A program made the position numbers and the translations under genes. A DNA stretch of 64,000 nucleotides from Ustulina deusta (taxonomy: Eukaryota > Ascomycota > Sordariomycetes > Xylariales > Xylariaceae). Below the pieces are notes generated by a model. That model saw only the letters and a program-made list of their open reading frames with translations, was not told the origin of the DNA and did not search any database. Shown here piece by piece: positions 10,700 to 21,689 of the stretch; within the stretch, counting starts at the first letter, position 1; every line of letters starts with the position of its first letter. Location of the stretch: positions 186,001 through 250,000 of the forward strand of contig JAJNNX010000023.1 in assembly GCA_023159155.1 (NCBI GenBank), written 5' to 3'.

Positions 10700-13354
10700 G
10701 ATGGCAGTCCCTCTAGCCCGACACCCACTCCAGCTTCCTCGGCACCTTCCTCTCCCTCCCCTGCGCCCGGCTTTCCAGACTACACCCTCTGGGCTGCTGA
10801 TAAGTTTAGACAGCTTCCAGGCTTCGTTACGGCTCACAAGGTTGACTCAGAGAGGGCATGGTGGTGGAGGCATGGATACAGGCTTCGTGATACGCGTCGT
10901 GACGAAAGGGTCTGCGAGCAATGCTTTCTAAAAAACAAGCCGAACATAAGGTCATATAAGTTCGCTGCTAGTACGAGTAGAAGCATTGAGAAACACCTCC
11001 GCAACTATAACCCACTAATTGTACGTATATGAAGCAATTCGCAGTTCAAGCTAACCGGCATGCAGTTAGCTCCCTTTCAGCACAACGATGCTACCTCTCG
11101 AAGCCCCGTTGTCATAAATCCTTTCTCGATTGCAAGAGCAAACGCATCTAATCCCGACCATCAGCTAGTGATTAGCAACATTAGAGGCAACTTTGATCCC
11201 AAGATGAATCAGGTTCTAATCCTCCACTGGCTTACAATACATAATCTCCCCTTCCATGTCATTAATACAGACGAGTTCCGGCGGATCCTTAAGTACAACA
11301 ACCCTTTTCTCGAGACGTATGATATCTTAACCTCAACAACTCTTTGCAAGCTATTGGAAGCAGAGTACGACTCAGCTCTAAATCCCGTGAAAAGGCTGTT
11401 GCAGACGGCACGAAATAAGATACACTTCAGGTTTGATGGATGGACTTCTCGAAGAAACAGGTCATTTTTGGGCATCCACGCGTACTTTATAGATAAGCAG
11501 TAGAAACACCATAAAATTATGCTTGGTCTGCCTTCTATGACGAAGCGGCACACGGGAGAAGATATTGCTCAAGAGATCTCGTCAATTATACGCGCGTTCG
11601 ACCTAAATAAGAGGTGACTCACTGCTTAATGGTATAACTATCGTGCATCAAGGCTAACCAGCATCATCAGAGTCGGTTATTTCACTTTAGATAATGCTTC
11701 TAACAATGATACGGCTGTGGCAGCCCTCGCCTTCGAATTCGACCTCAATGCCCAAGAGACACGGATACGCTGCAGTCCTCACGTAATTCACCGTTGTGTT
11801 CGACGTATGACGTACGGCAGCAGGTCAGATAACTTCGACGTCCTTCTTCACAACTTGGAAAGCGAGGAATTCGACGACGAGGCAGAGGCTCAGGCCCTTA
11901 ACCAAGCCCTCGAAAAATTGGCAGACAACGAAGACGACGACGAGGGCTTCGAGAATGATATAGAGGAACTAGAAGATAATGTACCTCAGTTTCCGGTACC
12001 GGCTAATTAGTAAGGAATCTTTAAAGGAATACCGCAAGCATGGCCCCTTTGGCAAGCTCCACAACCACGGAGTGGCATTTCGTCAAAGTAGCCAATTATA
12101 CGAGGCCTGGGAAGAGGCCCAGGCTAGCTATTACGCCCTTAGCCCGTTGCATTGCTAATGACCATGTAGAGGCAGGTCCAACCAGAGAAGAAGGTCTGCT
12201 CGTGGATCTATAATAACGAGACCCGATGGTCTTCTGACGAGAGGATGGCTGCTAGAGCCATCGAACAGAGAGCTGCCTTGAAGCGCTTCCACCGTATCCT
12301 TCAAGAGAGGTGTGAAGATGAGGGCATCGCTCGGCCTACAATTATGGAGGAACAACTCTCGCAGGCGGAGTGGCTAGTGGTGATAGCCCTCCAAAAGGTC
12401 TTGCAGCCTTTCAGCCTTGCCACGCAACAACTGCAAGGTGACGGGATTACGAGGGGCCGGGCTACATCAGGAGGCTTTTGGGAGGTCTTTCCACTTTACG
12501 AGCACCTCCTTGACCACCTTGAACACGCAGCAGAAGGGACCGTTGTCCTCGAGGCTATTAAAGAGAACGGCGAAATCGAGATGGAAGAGGTGGATTTATT
12601 CGAGGGCATGGATACGAAGACCCGCCGCATCCTCAAGGTTTATCTAAGACTTGGCTATATACACTTAAGGACTTATTACGAGAAGATGACACCTGTTGCA
12701 TATGCTGCCGCCGTTATATTTCATCCTTGCAAGAAGTGGAGGGCTCTTGAGAGGGCTTGGGAGTCTCTGCCACGTGGACAGCGTGAATGGAAGACTTACT
12801 ACAACAAGAAGCTGAGGGCTTTGTGGGAAGACGAGTACCAACAACGAGAGATCGAAGATAAAAGCCAAGAGTACAGAGGAACCCCTGAGCCGATGGATTT
12901 TCTTGAGAGACGGGCGCAATACCTTCGAGTGAAACACCCTGCCTCTCAAGGAAGCCAAAGCCGCAGGCGGCGTGGCTCTTTCACGCGCCTAATGGTTGTT
13001 GACGAGTTGGCTCAGTACCTTGAAGAGCCTCCCCTTGAGAGCCTCGCGTACAATCGAGAACCTCTTGCATGGTGGAGGGATGTGGGCGCTTCTCGGTTTC
13101 CTAGGCTGTCGGTAATGGCGGTAGACATCCTTACAATTGCTTCATCTACGGCGGAGACTGAAAGAGGATTTAGCAGTTGTGGCGAGATGGATTCAGCAAG
13201 GAGGGGCCGCATGCGGCGAGAGATTATGGCGAAGGCTCAGTGCCTCAGATCATGGGCAAAGGCGGGCGTATACGAGCCTAAAATACCCTTACACTTGCTC
13301 GAACGTAGCGACTGGCAACAAGCACTCGAAAGTATTACTATTGAAGAGGAATGA
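10700..13354 (+). pseudogene. hAT-family transposase, decayed, N-terminus cut by LINE junction
   Basis: The first block (10700-11035, frame open at the LINE junction) has a Ser/Pro-rich lead and a BED-type zinc-finger-like segment (WWWRHGYRLRD, VCEQCF). The second block (11060-11503) contains FRFDGWTSRRNRSF, which holds the first catalytic Asp region. The third (near 11680-12010) has FTLDNASNND and an acidic stretch. The last and longest (12245-13354, 369 codons) carries the hAT dimerisation region (LAWWRDVG, RLSVMAVDILTIASSTAETERGFS). The frame is interrupted by a TAG at 11501-11503, a stop near 11615 and frame changes between 12010 and 12245, so no full protein is possible. Terminal inverted repeats and an 8-bp duplication were not identified. 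An N-terminal portion may lie on the other side of LINE copy 1. Confidence 0.85.
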
Positions 13355-13519
13355 TAGCGGGCGTTGAAGACGGAAGGCATAACAGGCGTAAAGAGAGCTA
13401 ACTTGACTAATCCAACAATAGGACGACTGGAATAGTTCTAAATCTAGGCTGTTGAGGGCTCTTAGGCTGAGAGAGCGCGTGGTTCGAATGTAAGGGGGTA
13501 TCACCTGGCAACCATTGTA

Positions 13520-14035
13520 ACATGGTCATAATAGTGCTGGTCCACTTTTTCCGCTTTAATTTTGGATTATTCCTCATCTAAAGGCTTGTAAAGTTGTGAT
13601 AGTTTTATTTTCACATTTGGAAATGCTGGCAACAAAATTTTGGTACGTTCGGCGATCTCGTCAGACGATCGTCGATTTTTTTCGACCGATATCGCTCCGA
13701 ATCTTACAGACTCCTAGTCGATTCGCTACGATTCGATGGAAAGTGGGAAAATCGATATCGCGGCGATGAAGGTGAAAATCGATCGATTCGATCGATTTGA
13801 AACACTGCTTCTAGCACACCACTTACCACACCGATTAACATGCTTAGAGCAATCGGCTTATGGCAGGCTCGTACAAAAGACCACACACAGAAGGAGATCA
13901 AATAGAACACACCCGGCTTGTTAATTACGAACAAGACACCTAGATATAAATGTGCACCCCGGTAAAAAGATTGATCAACGTGAACCTGAGGAGATAGCCG
14001 CCGCCCTGCTGCTACCAAAGACTACGTCTAGCTAA
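13520..14035. other. Non-coding stretch with CGAT-rich block
   Basis: No gene was seen. The part from about 13650 to 13800 is crowded with CGAT/GATCG words (for example AAAATCGATCGATTCG). It could be the remnant of a terminal or subterminal repeat region of the neighbouring hAT element, or simple-repeat-like DNA. Confidence 0.4.
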
Positions 14036-14039
14036 AGAA

Positions 14040-15148
14040 TCATCCTCCATTTGCATGGCCCTCCTGCAGTAAAGCCCACTGAACAGCATCCTTGCATGTG
14101 CGGGCAATATGGGTCGGTGTGTGTCTGGGGGGGCTTCTGGCTTCGTAGACACCCGTTTCGACTAACACGCTCTTCCATGTTGTCTGAAATGGTGATTTAT
14201 AGTCGTTGCAACCCTTAATATCAGATTCGGGGTTGTCCCCTATTATATAAACAGTCTTGATCTGATTATCGGTGCCATTTTTCCTGTTTAGCTGGTCGTT
14301 GTAGTTTTGAAGTGCCCTTTCCCCATATTCAAAGGTCGCTTGGGTTGGTTTGCCGATCTTTGAGTATTCCAGCTTTGTTTGTCCCTTGGTGGCGGCTTCG
14401 CAGATTCCTCAAAGGCTGCAACAAAGGCACCCTAGGCCAAGCGTGGGCGACTGTACTCTGTTGCCCACTCGAAGTCGGGGTTGCAGACGTAGAGTTTAGG
14501 TCAGCCGTCTTGAATGAAACTATTATTTGGCAATGAGGTACTTCCGGCTGTGGCAGACTTTCCGCCAATGCTACCATTTTCGGGCCGTAAAAGTTCCCAG
14601 AGAACTTGTAGGTCCAAACACCAGTCACGGGGACTGGACCAAACCAGAATAGCCGCGATTTTCTCTCCTTTTAGTAGGAGAGTTGCTTATAATTCCTCAG
14701 CAATTTCTATATACTTTAATCAAGTTATCTCTAGGAACGAGTGTATAGCCTCAAAGGCCTATAGGAGATCCAAGGAGGTAAACACTTTTTTGAACCCAAA
14801 TTATTTAGCAATATTTCTAATATCACCGTTAGCTTTCCCCCCGAGCACAAAAATGTTTTTATCTTAGTATTAAGGGACAAAGTTGAGGTAGGGAGTATGG
14901 CTCTATATAAACTGGTTTTTCAAGAGCGATACACCGAGGCGCTCGCTAATAATAGCAACATGTGCATTTTCCGTTTTCCCACCACTATTGGTTAAAAGAA
15001 TAAAAGGTATATGCTTTTTTTGAAGCATCTTAATTGTCTCTTGGGCACCTAGGATGGACCTTTTCCCCTTGGCAAGGACACCATTAACATCAAACACAAA
15101 TGCGACCAAAATCTCCCAACCAGACCGATTGGTGTCAAACCTGCTCAA
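14040..15148 (-). pseudogene. CECR5/HDHD5-like (yeast YKR070W-type) HAD-superfamily hydrolase, heavily mutated
   Basis: One minus-strand frame, interrupted by many stops, reads as a near full-length member of the mitochondrial CECR5-like HAD family. Pieces in order are FVFDVNGVLAKG (motif I; the family has DxDGVL, here the second Asp is Asn), IPFILLTNSGG (motif II), ILVWSSPRDW and SLPNNSFIQDG, IGKPTQATFEYGERAL, and VYIIGDNPESDIKG (motif IV). Stops include TAG/TAA/TGA codons near 14900 and across 14670-14870; several sit where Gln or Trp would be expected. The ORF visible at the start (14903-15148) is only the first fifth. It lies directly downstream of the GT2 pseudogene on the same strand. 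The function is lost. Confidence 0.8.
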
Positions 15149-15160
15149 CTGCGTGCCTCG

Positions 15161-16480
15161 TTAGGCGTTTGAAAGCGTTGAGTTGTTCAGTTTTCTGCCC
15201 GTCCAGCTAGTGTTATAAAAGGTAGCGGCAGCATAAAGCTTTATAAATGAATGAAACCAAGCGAAAAGCGGATAGGCTGGTATAAGGAAGAAGAATAAGA
15301 AGTCTTGAGGATGCTGCCAGAAATATCCCATGAGCTTCACGGACTTGGCGAAGCATATCCATAACCAAAGACAGAACAGCAGCTCCCGACGGTGGCTAGA
15401 TTCTAAGTATAAGTTAGATTCTGTGAAGGCAAAGACTATCCCGAAATCCCAGAAGAATGCTAGGTTAAAGAGTCTAGGGATAAATGTGGTCCAAACTGTC
15501 AATGGTTGGCGATGCCATACTGTGTGTGCTGTCAGGAGAGAACAAATATTCAACCTGAACGTGGTGCGCGCCCAACGTAGGCACTGTCCGACGAACTTGT
15601 TTGGGTGGCCAGGCATTGCCTCCACGGTAGCTTCATTGGTGTACTAGATCTTAATATTCCAACCGTGTTGCATAACCCAGCGAGTAACGAAATTGTCATC
15701 ATCAGGTGCAAGCGGCCCAAAAAGTCCGCAGAAGAAACGCTTGTTCATGTACCTGCCAAGAAATTCTTTGTCCTTAACAACATTGGCCCGCACGAGTAGC
15801 GCCCGTCCCGAAACAACAAAAACTCCTCCGTCCGCGGCGTTGGTTGCCCGGATCTCGAAGTTGTGCCGAGTAAGATATAGGGCACCCATAACATTACAAA
15901 ACGACTCCCAATACCATTCCCATAGGCTGTCTGATTTCGGAACTTAACGGCGCATAGTCTTCTTCGTCCCACACAAGCCCACAAGGGGGTCTTCAAAAGC
16001 GCGCACAACAGCATCAAGGAACCGCGGCTTCATAAACGCGTGGTTATTAAAGAACAGTACTAAACTGGTCCTTGCAAAACAAATTCCAACCGCTAGCTGT
16101 TCCTGTTTGTTGGAAAGTGGGCAGATTTTGATTTGGATGGGTACATCGCATGTTTCGTGTGGGTTGTAGCCTTTGAAAAAACTCTACGGCGAATCTTAGT
16201 CATTAGTCGCTGGAGAGTTCTGGCGTTCTTCTTTGTATCGGTAATAATAATGATCTTGGCGGGATGGGTTAGAAGACAAGTTTTAATGCATTCCCTTAAG
16301 TCGGATGTATAGGTTTTTGGATCAAAGACTGTTGGGATGATAGCAGTAACATCCTTAGGATATACTGTTTGCACCTTGGAAGGGGAGGCCGGCTAATACC
16401 GCATGTAGAACCACATGTTAATAAATAGTTGGGAGTAGCGTTATATCCACATACCAATAAAAATAGTCAAGTTATAATCT
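15161..16480 (-). pseudogene. Cps1-like polysaccharide synthase (GT2 glycosyltransferase), broken
   Basis: Several frames together reconstruct the order of a fungal Cps1/hyaluronan-synthase-like GT2, a membrane enzyme of cell-wall or capsule polysaccharide synthesis. The start is YPKDVTAIIPTVFDP (16093-16374), with WFYMRY upstream followed by an in-frame TAG near 16395. The middle (about 15890-16080) has AFEDPLVGLCGTKKTMRR. Next comes GALYLTRHNFEIRATNAADGG and PDDDNFVTRW (15644-15889). Then QCLRWARTTFR, the QxxRW product-binding motif, leads into a C-terminal hydrophobic segment with several membrane spans (15161-15625). Frame changes separate the four blocks. The TAG near 16395 fits CAG->TAG. 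Confidence 0.82.
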
Positions 16481-16489
16481 ATAGAATTA

Positions 16490-17094
16490 CGCAGGAGCGT
16501 GGTCTATACCCATAATAGCAAAGGGAGGATCAGATGGGAACATAGGACAAACGCCATGATTTCAGCATACTAGATGAACTAAGTTCGCGTATACTCTCTG
16601 TCACCCCGAGATGCGTCCGCCGACATGGTGGCAGAAGCCGAGTTTATAGACACTGTCCCAGCATACACAGCATAGTCCGTGTTTTCTGCCCCCCGACACG
16701 TCACTTGCAGGTCGACGGAGAGTAAGTTCCGAGACAAGTGGCATTCCTGCCGCATCTACAGAGCTTGACGCAGGTGTCGGTGTTTCTGACCGTGGAGTAC
16801 ATCTTGGCATTAGCGATCCACCTACTATCAACCCTCAGTTATCGATGCGCTGTTGATCATATGGTGGTAGACCACCTAGTGGCCGGTGCGTTGTGTGCCC
16901 GGTGGCTCTCTCAGAGACGAGTTGGGACTTAGCAAGCGATCGGGATTGTTGAGTCTAATCGTTGCTGGGCCAACGTCATGTCACAGCTATGACCCACTTT
17001 AGTGTCGTCATTTTCGTAGTCGCTAGATCGAGCTCCTGGCCCTTACTTCAGCATCGATATACAGAGTCTTCGAAACATCGACGCCAACATAGCC
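16490..17094. other. No gene seen
   Basis: Only short frames without recognisable features are present. The right part is the presumed 5' flank of the HNH gene. Confidence 0.4.
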
Positions 17095-18773
17095 ATGTCC
17101 AGCGCTGCGATTACACCTTCCATGCGAGCCGTCGGGTGGAATGTACACTTCACCATAGGACAGGAAGAGGATCCTGGTGCCTTCGCCGGCATCTACCAGG
17201 CCGCAGGGAGCGACTTGGTAACCTTTCGCCATGTTTGCGACGAGCTGCGCCTCTGCTTCGAGTTCCCAAACGATGCAGCACGCAGCGACAGCGGCGAGGA
17301 CAATACCAACAGCGACGACGACGACGACGACGACAACGATCCGTGGGCCAGCATTGCCTTCGCTCTGGCTGACCATCCCGACCTGCCGAGCTCGTCACCG
17401 CTCTGCCCGTCCTTCGTAACGGGAGAACTGCTGGACCAACCCGTACCAAGTGTGCCACCATCCCGTCCCAAGGAGCAGAATGTTGTCAAGTACCATATTA
17501 TCTACCACAAGCATTGCCATCTACCTTCCAATTCACCCCTAGATACCCATCTTCAAGGTCCGTTAGTTCCCGTCGCGTCCGTCGTTTTGCTCTCGGCTTG
17601 TATTACTAACCCACGCCTAGCGAAATGCGCTCAACACCTTCCCAACCCTGTCCGCCGTCGCGATCCTCGATACTTACCGCCGAATAAGACGCCTTCCGAT
17701 CCGAGGCTCACGATTATGCCACTCCGGCGAAAGATAAAAGCCCGCTCCCAGTCCCCCCCCCCAAACGATCTGCATCCGGCTCTATTTCACCGGGGAAGGG
17801 TGGTTCGGACGACGCCGACAACAACGAATTGGACAGCATGCTTGCACCGGCTGGCATGGATATAGATGTCAACAAGGCCAAAAGGGTTATAAATGATTTT
17901 AGGTCCTCATGCCTGAACAGAGCAACTTGTTGTGCCATCTCCGGTGAAGGGGAGCCATGGTGCCCGGGTCCGCCTATAGGCCCTGGCGTCCAGGCCTGCC
18001 ACATCGTCCCCCAGCACCATTACCATCTCTACCCCAGCGTCGGCGGCCAATACGATGATGAGGATAGGCCTGTGGAGGAGAGTCCGCGCAGGCTTCAAGA
18101 AGCCTGGCAAAACACCTGGAGTCCCAGGAACGGCATCCTCTTGATGAAGCACCTTCACGAGTTTTTCGACGCACGACTCTTTTCTATCCATCCCCGCACG
18201 TTCCGTGTCCGCGTGTTTGTACCATACAACGCCCTGACCAGGTTCAACGGCCAGAGAGCATCAGTGCCTACGACTATCGATCGCAAGGCCCTCCGACATC
18301 ATTACGAGATGTGCTGCATCGAGAACATGGCGGCCGAGAGGCCGAATTTGGATGCCGCTTCGCCTAGCGTAAGCAGGATGGCTACGTCCGGGACAGGCAC
18401 GCCGTTTAGTACGAGGTACGACCTCCCCGCGACGCCGAGCTCGAGAGGCACGCAAATGGAGACCGTCATTGGTAGGACAGGCGACCCATCTAAGAGATCG
18501 CGGCCGATCCCGTCCGACCAAAGTCAAACCACAGGCGCTTCTGGACAGGATAACTTGGTAGAAGAAGCCGGAGCGGTGCCGTGGAGAGGCGAAAGAGGCT
18601 GTAAACGCAGACGATTGGAGGATTGCCAGGTTGATGAAGAGACCTCCTCACAGCATGATTGGATTCAGGAGGATATGCCAGAGGGTTATATCACAGCTTG
18701 GAATAATCGCGAGTTCTTAGCAGATGTGAACTGGGAACTGCGAAAGTTCAAGGCACGACAACTCGCAAGCTGA
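17095..18773 (+). pseudogene. HNH nuclease-domain protein (HNH_2 type), frame broken at a C10 run
   Basis: An N-terminal exon from ATG 17095 (motif VGWNVHFTIGQEEDPG) contains a (GAC)n-encoded Asp tract near residues 75-81. An intron probably ends at 17620 (TACTAAC branch site at 17604-17610, acceptor CCTAG). The C-terminal frame (to TGA 18771-18773) holds the nuclease domain: CCAISGEGEPWCPGPP, ACHIVPQHHYH, WSPRNGILLMKHLHEFFDARLF. His of ACHIVP, Asn of NGILL and His of KHLHEF are the HNH residues. The tail is low-complexity and basic. The two frames meet at ten Cs (17753-17762); adding one C or removing two would join them through a natural SQSPPPKRSASG sequence. This is either a real one-base mutation or an assembly error. 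Such proteins are common in Hypocreales; the substrate is unknown. Confidence 0.78.
17315..17338 (+). repeat. (GAC)n trinucleotide tract coding for poly-Asp
   Basis: A run of GAC codons inside the first exon of the HNH gene encodes the acidic stretch. Confidence 0.75.
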
Positions 18774-18779
18774 GGTTGC

Positions 18780-19134
18780 TGGATTCCCCTAAAGTGCCTG
18801 ATTGGCTGTCGAATTCGTTAAAAGGGAAGTTATTGAACCTTGCTTTACTATAATGGACGATTACTGTACAACTTTATGACGAACAGAACTTGCCCGAAAC
18901 ACCGAAATACTCTTAACATCAAAACCAGGGTGATACGGAATCTTAACAAGAAAAAGGCATCCCTTGTGATAATTATATGGAAATCTTACCATGTGTTTTA
19001 TAATAGATAAGTCTGGTTTTACAGTAGGACTTGACCTGGAGCCCATGTACCGGTAATAAACTCGGCGTGCAGTCAGACGCAAGCGACGCGTCATCATACC
19101 ACCGGAATGCCCACAACGAAATCGACGCCCGCGG
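18780..19134. other. Convergent intergenic stretch, no gene seen
   Basis: This lies between the end of the HNH gene (plus strand) and the end of the RecQ gene (minus strand). I see no coding signal. Confidence 0.4.
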
Positions 19135-21682
19135 TCAATAATGGTTCGGCTGCGTTTTCGTGAAATACCTAGATGTTAAAGCAGATGTTTCCTTAGGTGT
19201 ATCTGTATCGCCTCGAACAAAATACCTAGAGACCTCGCCTTCCTCATGATAGGTGTCACGCCCATGTTTTTCGGTAACCACAAACCTGACGCGCCGTTCC
19301 CGATCTAGGAAGAGTTTCCGCGTGTCCGCAAAAATTGCGTCTGCTTCCGCACCGAGCTACATATCACGTTAGCATACTGATGCGAGGAGCATTGGATCAT
19401 CATACCTGGAAGTACGGTATAGCCATTCCATCTGTACGACTGACAATATTGTGTTCTTCTAAAGCGCCTCCAGCCTGCAGATCACGAACGATGCGTTGTA
19501 TATCACGCTTGGCGACATGCTTAGCTATACCATAGTATTCGAGTCCTTTCCCACGAAATTGCGCCGCCTTTCCCATGAGGAAATTGACACACTGACTCGG
19601 TGTGAGTCTGCCGTACAGCTTCACAAGTGCAAGCAATGCCACGGCATATTCGGTATGGTCTATGGTTTCTTTGGCAATATCTGCTCTGCAGTTGTCACAC
19701 GTTGTGCCACATCTGCTTCGAGGGAATGATTCTCCGAAGTAGCGAAGGAGTTCAGCGCGCCGACAATCGATGTGATTGTTGCAGAAGCCAACAACCTTTT
19801 CTAACAGGGCTCCTTGTCTTTTCTTCAGCTGTCGACTGCCGTCACTCTTGTCAATCATCTTTCGGAGCGTAATGACGTCGCTGTAGCTGAAAAATAGGTA
19901 GCAATCCGAGGGCTTGCCGTCCCGGCCGGCACGACCTGTTTCCTGGTAATAGCCTTCAAGGCTCTGCGGTAGGGATTGATGAATGACAAAACGCACATCT
20001 GCTTTGTCGATACCCATACCGAATGCAACCGTCGCGACCACGACCTTGATCTTGCCCTCTTGCCATCCTTTCTGGATTCCAACCTTGTCGTCGGCGGTGA
20101 CTAATGCGTGGTAGTGGTAGGCTACGATGCCATGGTCTTCTCGAAAGATCTTCGCAATGGTTTCTGCGGATCTGCGAGAGAGGGTGTATACGATACCGGT
20201 CTGTCCCCCGTAGGTTGTTTTGATAAGACCAGCAATAGTGTCGATGTTGCTCTTGTCCTTTTTGTACACAGCATAACGCAGATTTGGGCGATCAAAGCTC
20301 TGGACAAAGAGTTGACACGCGTCTATACCCAAGTTGCTTTTCACGTCGACAATAACATTGCGCGTTGCCGTTGCAGTAAGGGCCATTACTGGAACATGGG
20401 GAAATTGGCTCTTGAAGTTGCCTAGTTCCTTATAATCAGGGCGGAAATCGTGGCCCCACTGACTAACGCAGTGTGCCTCGTCGATGACGAGCCGCGCGAG
20501 TTTCTGGTTATGGTACAGCTTTTCCAGACATTGTTGAAAAGTTTGGCTCTGATTCATCATCTCGGGGGGTGATATACAAGAGAGACATTTCTGGATTCCC
20601 CTTGAGCGACGCCAAGACTCGGCGTCTATCCTCGAGTGGTGTCTCGCCGTTCAATGTCGCGGCCGGAATATGAAGGGCTTTCAGGTGCTCCAGCTGATCG
20701 TGAATTAAGCTGAGAAGTGGGCAGATGACGAGAGTAACGCCTTGTGTTTTGCCGCTCTGGACGACTGCGGGGAGTTGGTAGCAGAGAGACTTCCCACCAC
20801 CCGTTGGCATCAGTACAAAAACATCCTTCCCTGCGAGGGTTACATTGATGGCCTCTCGTTGATTGTGCCTGAACCCCGTCATCCGAAACTGGTCTCTGAG
20901 GACTTTGTCTACGTCGTCTGACCAAAGGTATTCTTTCGAGGTGAGAGATCGGCTTGGAATCGGCTCTGGACGGTTCGAAGAGGACAGATCATGTCCTGAC
21001 CCGTCCCTACCCGGCGTGTTCTCCGTCTTTGCGATTAGTCGGCATGAATCGACGAGGGCGCTGAGCTGGGCTTCAAAGGGTTCAGAAATATCCGACAACT
21101 CTGCAGGCGAAGGGCTGCGATCCGCGTCGGCAATTTCGATGCTTTGTCTCGTTGAAGCACGGTCGGTGCAGGCCTCCACGTCTGACGAGTCACTAGACTG
21201 GACATTGAGAATCACTTTGTTATCTAGGATGAGGTCTATTGCTTGCTCGAGATTGCGCAGGACTTGTTGCGTTATGTTCTTGCCCAGTAGCCTCTGGGCT
21301 CGGAGACGTAACCGGGAGGCGTGCTGATGCAGCATGTCTGCTTCTATCTCTGCCAGCTGGAGGTCGGTCAATGATGGATGTCGCACCTATTGATATCAGA
21401 GGTACAATTAGCAGACGGGAGCAGGACTGCTAATACGGCGGGGCGCTGTACCAGAGAAAGAACTTCAGCACTGATATTAGCCGGAGAGGTGACATATTCT
21501 CGAAATTGAGGCGATGGCATCGTGTTAAGTGGATTTGGCGGTGTGAGGGGACTGCAAACGGCGGTTCCATCGTTTCGTCTGCGGCGTTTTGACGGAGTCT
21601 CCATCGTGATGGTGTGCAGCGGGGGAGGGAAAAGAGTCTGGCTGACGGAAAAGTGAACAACACTCATGGTCGCGGCTGCCAT
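19135..21682 (-). pseudogene. RecQ DNA helicase (QDE-3/Sgs1-like), shortened and frameshifted at a C6 run
   Basis: RecQ helicases are 3'-5' DNA helicases that resolve recombination intermediates; in Neurospora QDE-3 also acts in quelling. Exon 1 (21682-21437) joins exon 2 at 21386 over a 50-base intron (GTATTAGC...CTGCTAATTG...AATAG). The helicase core follows: RHNQREAINVTLAGKDVFV, Walker A MPTGGGKS, DEAHCVSQWGHDFRPDY, QETGRAGRDG. Then come the RecQ zinc cysteines (CRRAELLRYFGE, CGTTCDNC) and an RQC/winged-helix region ending IPYFQ. A 49-base intron (19357-19405, branch ATGCTAACG) leads to a last exon ending at TGA 19135-19137. The reading frame breaks at six Gs on the plus strand (20564-20569): one base too many between SLLYITP and EMMNQ. 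The model is about 815 residues, far shorter than QDE-3, with no HRDC domain. A telomere-linked RecQ is an alternative origin. Confidence 0.82.
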
Positions 21683-21689
21683 GGTAGAG

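Noticed and set aside
13455..13500. GGTTCGAAT, tRNA T-loop-like
   Set aside because: The flanking bases do not form the T stem, and no D or anticodon arm is found upstream.
17193..17489. Long minus-strand frames over the HNH first exon
   Set aside because: Shadows of the coding strand, produced by the GAC repeat and high GC.
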